Positions 15,200 through 17,271 of a stretch of DNA of 17,271 nt are shown here, one piece after another. The translations under genes and the position numbers were made by a program. The DNA comes from Flavobacteriales bacterium (GTDB lineage Bacteria; Bacteroidota; Bacteroidia; Flavobacteriales; PHOS-HE28). The notes below the pieces were generated by a model that saw only the letters and a list, made by a program, of their open reading frames with translations, made no database searches and was not told the origin of the DNA. Within the stretch, counting starts at the first letter, position 1. Each line of letters opens with the position of its first letter. The stretch spans positions 1 through 17,271 of the forward strand of contig SSGN01000151.1 in NCBI GenBank assembly GCA_008016945.1. Reading direction: 5' to 3'.

Positions 15200-16633
15200 A
15201 TGATCACCCTTTCCAAGAGCTCACGCCCATCGGCGGCACGCGACTCCCTTGTCATCCTCAGCGATATCGGCCAGCTGCGCAACCTGGATCTGGAGCGGGG
15301 CGATCGCCAGTACCTTACCGAACAGCTGCAGGCCGACCCTTCCTTGGCCATCTGCGATGTGAGCGGCCGATTGGTGATGGTGCACCTGGTGAAAGAGGCC
15401 GCGGTGGAGGTGCAGTTGGAGAAGGCGCGCCGCGCCGGTGACGCGATGATCGCCCGGTTGAACGCGGCCAAGCGCACCGAAGCACAGTTGATCGGCCTGC
15501 AGGACAACGGGGCGCTGACCCTCGCCTTGGCCGAGGGAGCCGCTCTGGGGAATTATGCCTTCCGCAAGTACAAGAGCGACACCAAGGGTGCACCCACCAT
15601 GGAGAAACTCACCCTTGTCGCCAAGGAGGTGAGCGCCAAGGCGGTGGAGGAGCTGGGCGATATCGTTGAGGCTACCTGTACGGCGCGCGACCTGGTGAAC
15701 GAACCGGTGAGCTTCTTGAACGCTACTCAACTGGGGGCCGAGATCCGGACCCTGGCCAAGAGCACCGGCTTCAAGGTGGAGGTGATGGAGAAGGCCCGCA
15801 TCGAAGCCCTCGGCATGGGTGGATTGCTCGCGGTGAACAGAGGCAGCGTGGATCCGCCCACGTTCAGCGTGCTGGAGTGGAAACCGAAGAACGCGGTGAA
15901 CAAGAAGCCGGTCGTGCTGGTGGGAAAGGGTGTGGTTTACGATACCGGGGGCCTCAGTTTGAAACCCACGCCCAACAGCATGGATCAGATGAAGTGCGAC
16001 ATGGCCGGTGCGGCCGCCGTGGCTTGTGCCATCGCCTTGGTGGCCCGCCAGGAGCTGCCCGTGCATGTCATCGGCCTGGTCCCCGCCACGGACAACCGCC
16101 CCGGCGGCAACGCCTACGCACCAGGTGATGTGATCCGTATGCACAGCGGGCTCACCGTGGAAGTGCTGAACACCGACGCCGAAGGCCGCCTGATCCTGGC
16201 CGATGCCCTGAGCTATGGCGAACGCTACAAGCCGGAGCTGGTCATGTCCATCGCCACCCTCACCGGAGCGGCCATGCGCGCCATAGGTACCTATGGTACA
16301 GCCGTGATGGGAACCGCATCGGATAGCGATTTCCAGCAACTGGAGAACGCAGGGAACACCGTGTTCGAACGAACGGCCCGCCTACCCTTCTGGGATGAGT
16401 ACGGCGAAGAGATCATCAGCGATGTGGCCGATATCAAGAACCTGGGCAGCGACCTGGGCGGCGCGCAAACGGCTGGCAAATTCCTCGCGCGCTTCACCAC
16501 ACATCCGTACATCCACCTGGATATCGCCGGACCGGCGTTCCTCGGCCGCAAAGACGGTTACCGCACCAAGGGTGGTACCGGCGTAGGCGTACGGCTGTTC
16601 TACGAATTCCTCAAACAACGTGCGAAGAAATGA
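15200..16633 (+). CDS. M17 leucyl aminopeptidase (cytosol aminopeptidase family)
   Basis: This is a di-zinc exopeptidase of 477 residues, close to the family norm, that removes N-terminal residues from peptides in the cytosol. The N-terminal macro-like domain (1-150) is weakly conserved. The catalytic domain shows GKGVVYDTGG with Lys243 and Asp248, SLKP (Lys255), MKCDMAG with Asp267, PATDNRPGGNAYAPGD, and NTDAEGR with Asp326, Glu328 and Arg330. These match the metal ligands and catalytic residues of Escherichia coli PepA, with one extra residue between Lys255 and Asp267. It ends with the family's GTGVGVRLFYEFL. The start at 15200 precedes a good N-terminal domain; the in-frame extension to 15047 is Arg/Gly/Pro-rich and rejected. 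Divergent from the second cargo gene. Confidence 0.95.
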   Translation: MITLSKSSRPSAARDSLVILSDIGQLRNLDLERGDRQYLTEQLQADPSLAICDVSGRLVMVHLVKEAAVEVQLEKARRAGDAMIARLNAAKRTEAQLIGLQDNGALTLALAEGAALGNYAFRKYKSDTKGAPTMEKLTLVAKEVSAKAVEELGDIVEATCTARDLVNEPVSFLNATQLGAEIRTLAKSTGFKVEVMEKARIEALGMGGLLAVNRGSVDPPTFSVLEWKPKNAVNKKPVVLVGKGVVYDTGGLSLKPTPNSMDQMKCDMAGAAAVACAIALVARQELPVHVIGLVPATDNRPGGNAYAPGDVIRMHSGLTVEVLNTDAEGRLILADALSYGERYKPELVMSIATLTGAAMRAIGTYGTAVMGTASDSDFQQLENAGNTVFERTARLPFWDEYGEEIISDVADIKNLGSDLGGAQTAGKFLARFTTHPYIHLDIAGPAFLGRKDGYRTKGGTGVGVRLFYEFLKQRAKK

Positions 16634-16640
16634 TTCTGGC

Positions 16641-16661
16641 ATTCCGGGCCTCACCCGGAAT
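16641..16661 (+). terminator. Hairpin after the aminopeptidase gene
   Basis: Perfect 8-bp arms (16641-16648, 16654-16661) around a 5-base loop, starting 8 bases after the stop codon. No T-run follows, so termination strength is uncertain. It separates the gene from pdxA, whose start is 60 bases further on. Confidence 0.45.
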
Positions 16662-16721
16662 CGCGAATATGATCCCTGATCGAAGCACCCGTACCGTCGA
16701 CCCCCTGGATCGACTAAAGCA

Positions 16722-17271
16722 ATGACGCATCACCTCGAACGCAATCCCCTCCGCATCGGCATCACCTGTGGCGACCTCAACGGCATCGGCATCGAAGTGG
16801 TGCTGAAGTGCTTCGAGGATGCCCGTATGCATACCGACATCACCCCCATCCTCTACGCTAACGCGCACACGGTGAGCCATCACCGCAAAGCGTTGAAACT
16901 GGATGAGGTGCAGTTCCAGCGGGTGAACGACGCCCGCGACGCCGTGGCCCGCAAATTCAACGTGGTGAACGTGTGGGAGGAGGATGTGGCCATCGAGTTC
17001 GGCAAACCCTCGGGCCAGCTGGCCAGCTACGCCATCAAAAGCCTCGAAGCCGCCGCACAGGACCTCTCCAGCGCCAAGATCGACGTGCTGGTGACGGCCC
17101 CGATCGACAAACACGCCATGCAACAGGCGGGTTTCGCCTACCCCGGCCACACCGAGTACCTGCAACACCTCGCGGGCGGCGATGGTGAAGTATTGATGCT
17201 GCTCGTGGGCGATGGCCTGCGCGTGGGCACGGTGACCGGGCACATTCCGCTGAAGGATGTTTCCAACGCCA
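16722..17271 (+). CDS. pdxA: 4-hydroxythreonine-4-phosphate dehydrogenase, N-terminal part (3' truncated by window edge)
   Basis: PdxA oxidises 4-phosphohydroxy-L-threonine in the DXP-dependent pyridoxal 5'-phosphate pathway; PdxJ then joins the product with DXP, which DXS (at the other end of the window) makes. The first 183 residues are visible and the frame stays open to the last base. Landmarks are IGITCGDLNGIGIEV (residues 12-26, the Bacteroidota version of the usual GDPAGIGPE), FGKPSGQLASYAIKSLE, VLVTAPIDK, YPGHTEYL with a likely metal-ligand His, and VTGHIPLKDV with another. The start MTHHLERNPLRIG at 16722 places the first strand correctly. The 88-base gap before it holds only the aminopeptidase hairpin. 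Confidence 0.95.
   Translation, partial: MTHHLERNPLRIGITCGDLNGIGIEVVLKCFEDARMHTDITPILYANAHTVSHHRKALKLDEVQFQRVNDARDAVARKFNVVNVWEEDVAIEFGKPSGQLASYAIKSLEAAAQDLSSAKIDVLVTAPIDKHAMQQAGFAYPGHTEYLQHLAGGDGEVLMLLVGDGLRVGTVTGHIPLKDVSNA

Noticed and set aside
15221..16339. 372-codon reverse ORF antisense to the aminopeptidase gene
   Set aside because: No motifs; the forward frame has all M17 metal ligands in place.

Overview
The window looks like a chromosomal segment from a high-GC member of the Bacteroidota. Three predicted proteins carry the FTPNGDG-type C-terminal region typical of type IX secretion (T9SS, type B sorting, 'gliding motility-associated C-terminal domain'). Shine-Dalgarno sequences are not evident. 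Several genes are preceded by octamers fitting the Bacteroidota -7 element TAnnTTTG. The housekeeping genes (dxs, lepA, metF, riboflavin synthase, M17 aminopeptidase, pdxA) also fit this group. No tRNA, rRNA, CRISPR array or transposase gene was seen. No stretch longer than 300 bases lacks a gene.

Layout. (1) 1-532: 3' end of dxs. (2) 533-2612: an accessory island. It holds a 61-bp decayed copy of the start of a zeta-toxin-like gene, then a reverse-strand AAA/DUF4143 ATPase gene. A perfect 12-bp inverted repeat follows, carrying back-to-back promoter-like elements. The island ends with an intact zeta-toxin-like (COG4185-type) kinase gene overlapping a 52-codon ORF that is a candidate antitoxin. 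(3) 2665-6357, reverse strand: lepA, then a polytopic GT-C-like membrane protein, then a small STAS-like protein, with gaps of about 40 bases, so probably one operon. (4) 6511-10729, forward: an ECF sigma factor gene overlaps by 8 bases a gene for a single-pass membrane protein. That protein has a duplicated cytoplasmic motif and a periplasmic T9SS-like C-terminal domain. It is followed by a large secreted CUB/PKD/P-domain protein with a canonical T9SS C-terminal domain and then a strong hairpin terminator. (5) 10831-11784: metF. (6) 11788-14993, reverse: a second large T9SS cargo protein whose stop codon overlaps the start of the riboflavin synthase gene. (7) 15200-17271, forward: M17 leucyl aminopeptidase, then the 5' part of pdxA.

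How the genes work together. The most distinctive unit is sigma factor / membrane protein / secreted cargo. The membrane protein sits where an anti-sigma factor is expected. It carries a modified version of the C-terminal domain that the downstream cargo uses for secretion, with the FTPNGDG strand kept and the NRWG motif lost. This suggests, as inference, a trans-envelope regulator that senses T9SS activity or mimics its cargo. The second unit of interest is the zeta-like kinase with its downstream small partner, beside a decayed duplicate of the same gene and an ATPase of a family common in accessory islands. The remaining genes are ordinary metabolism and translation genes: isoprenoid and pyridoxal phosphate precursors, folate, riboflavin and peptide turnover.
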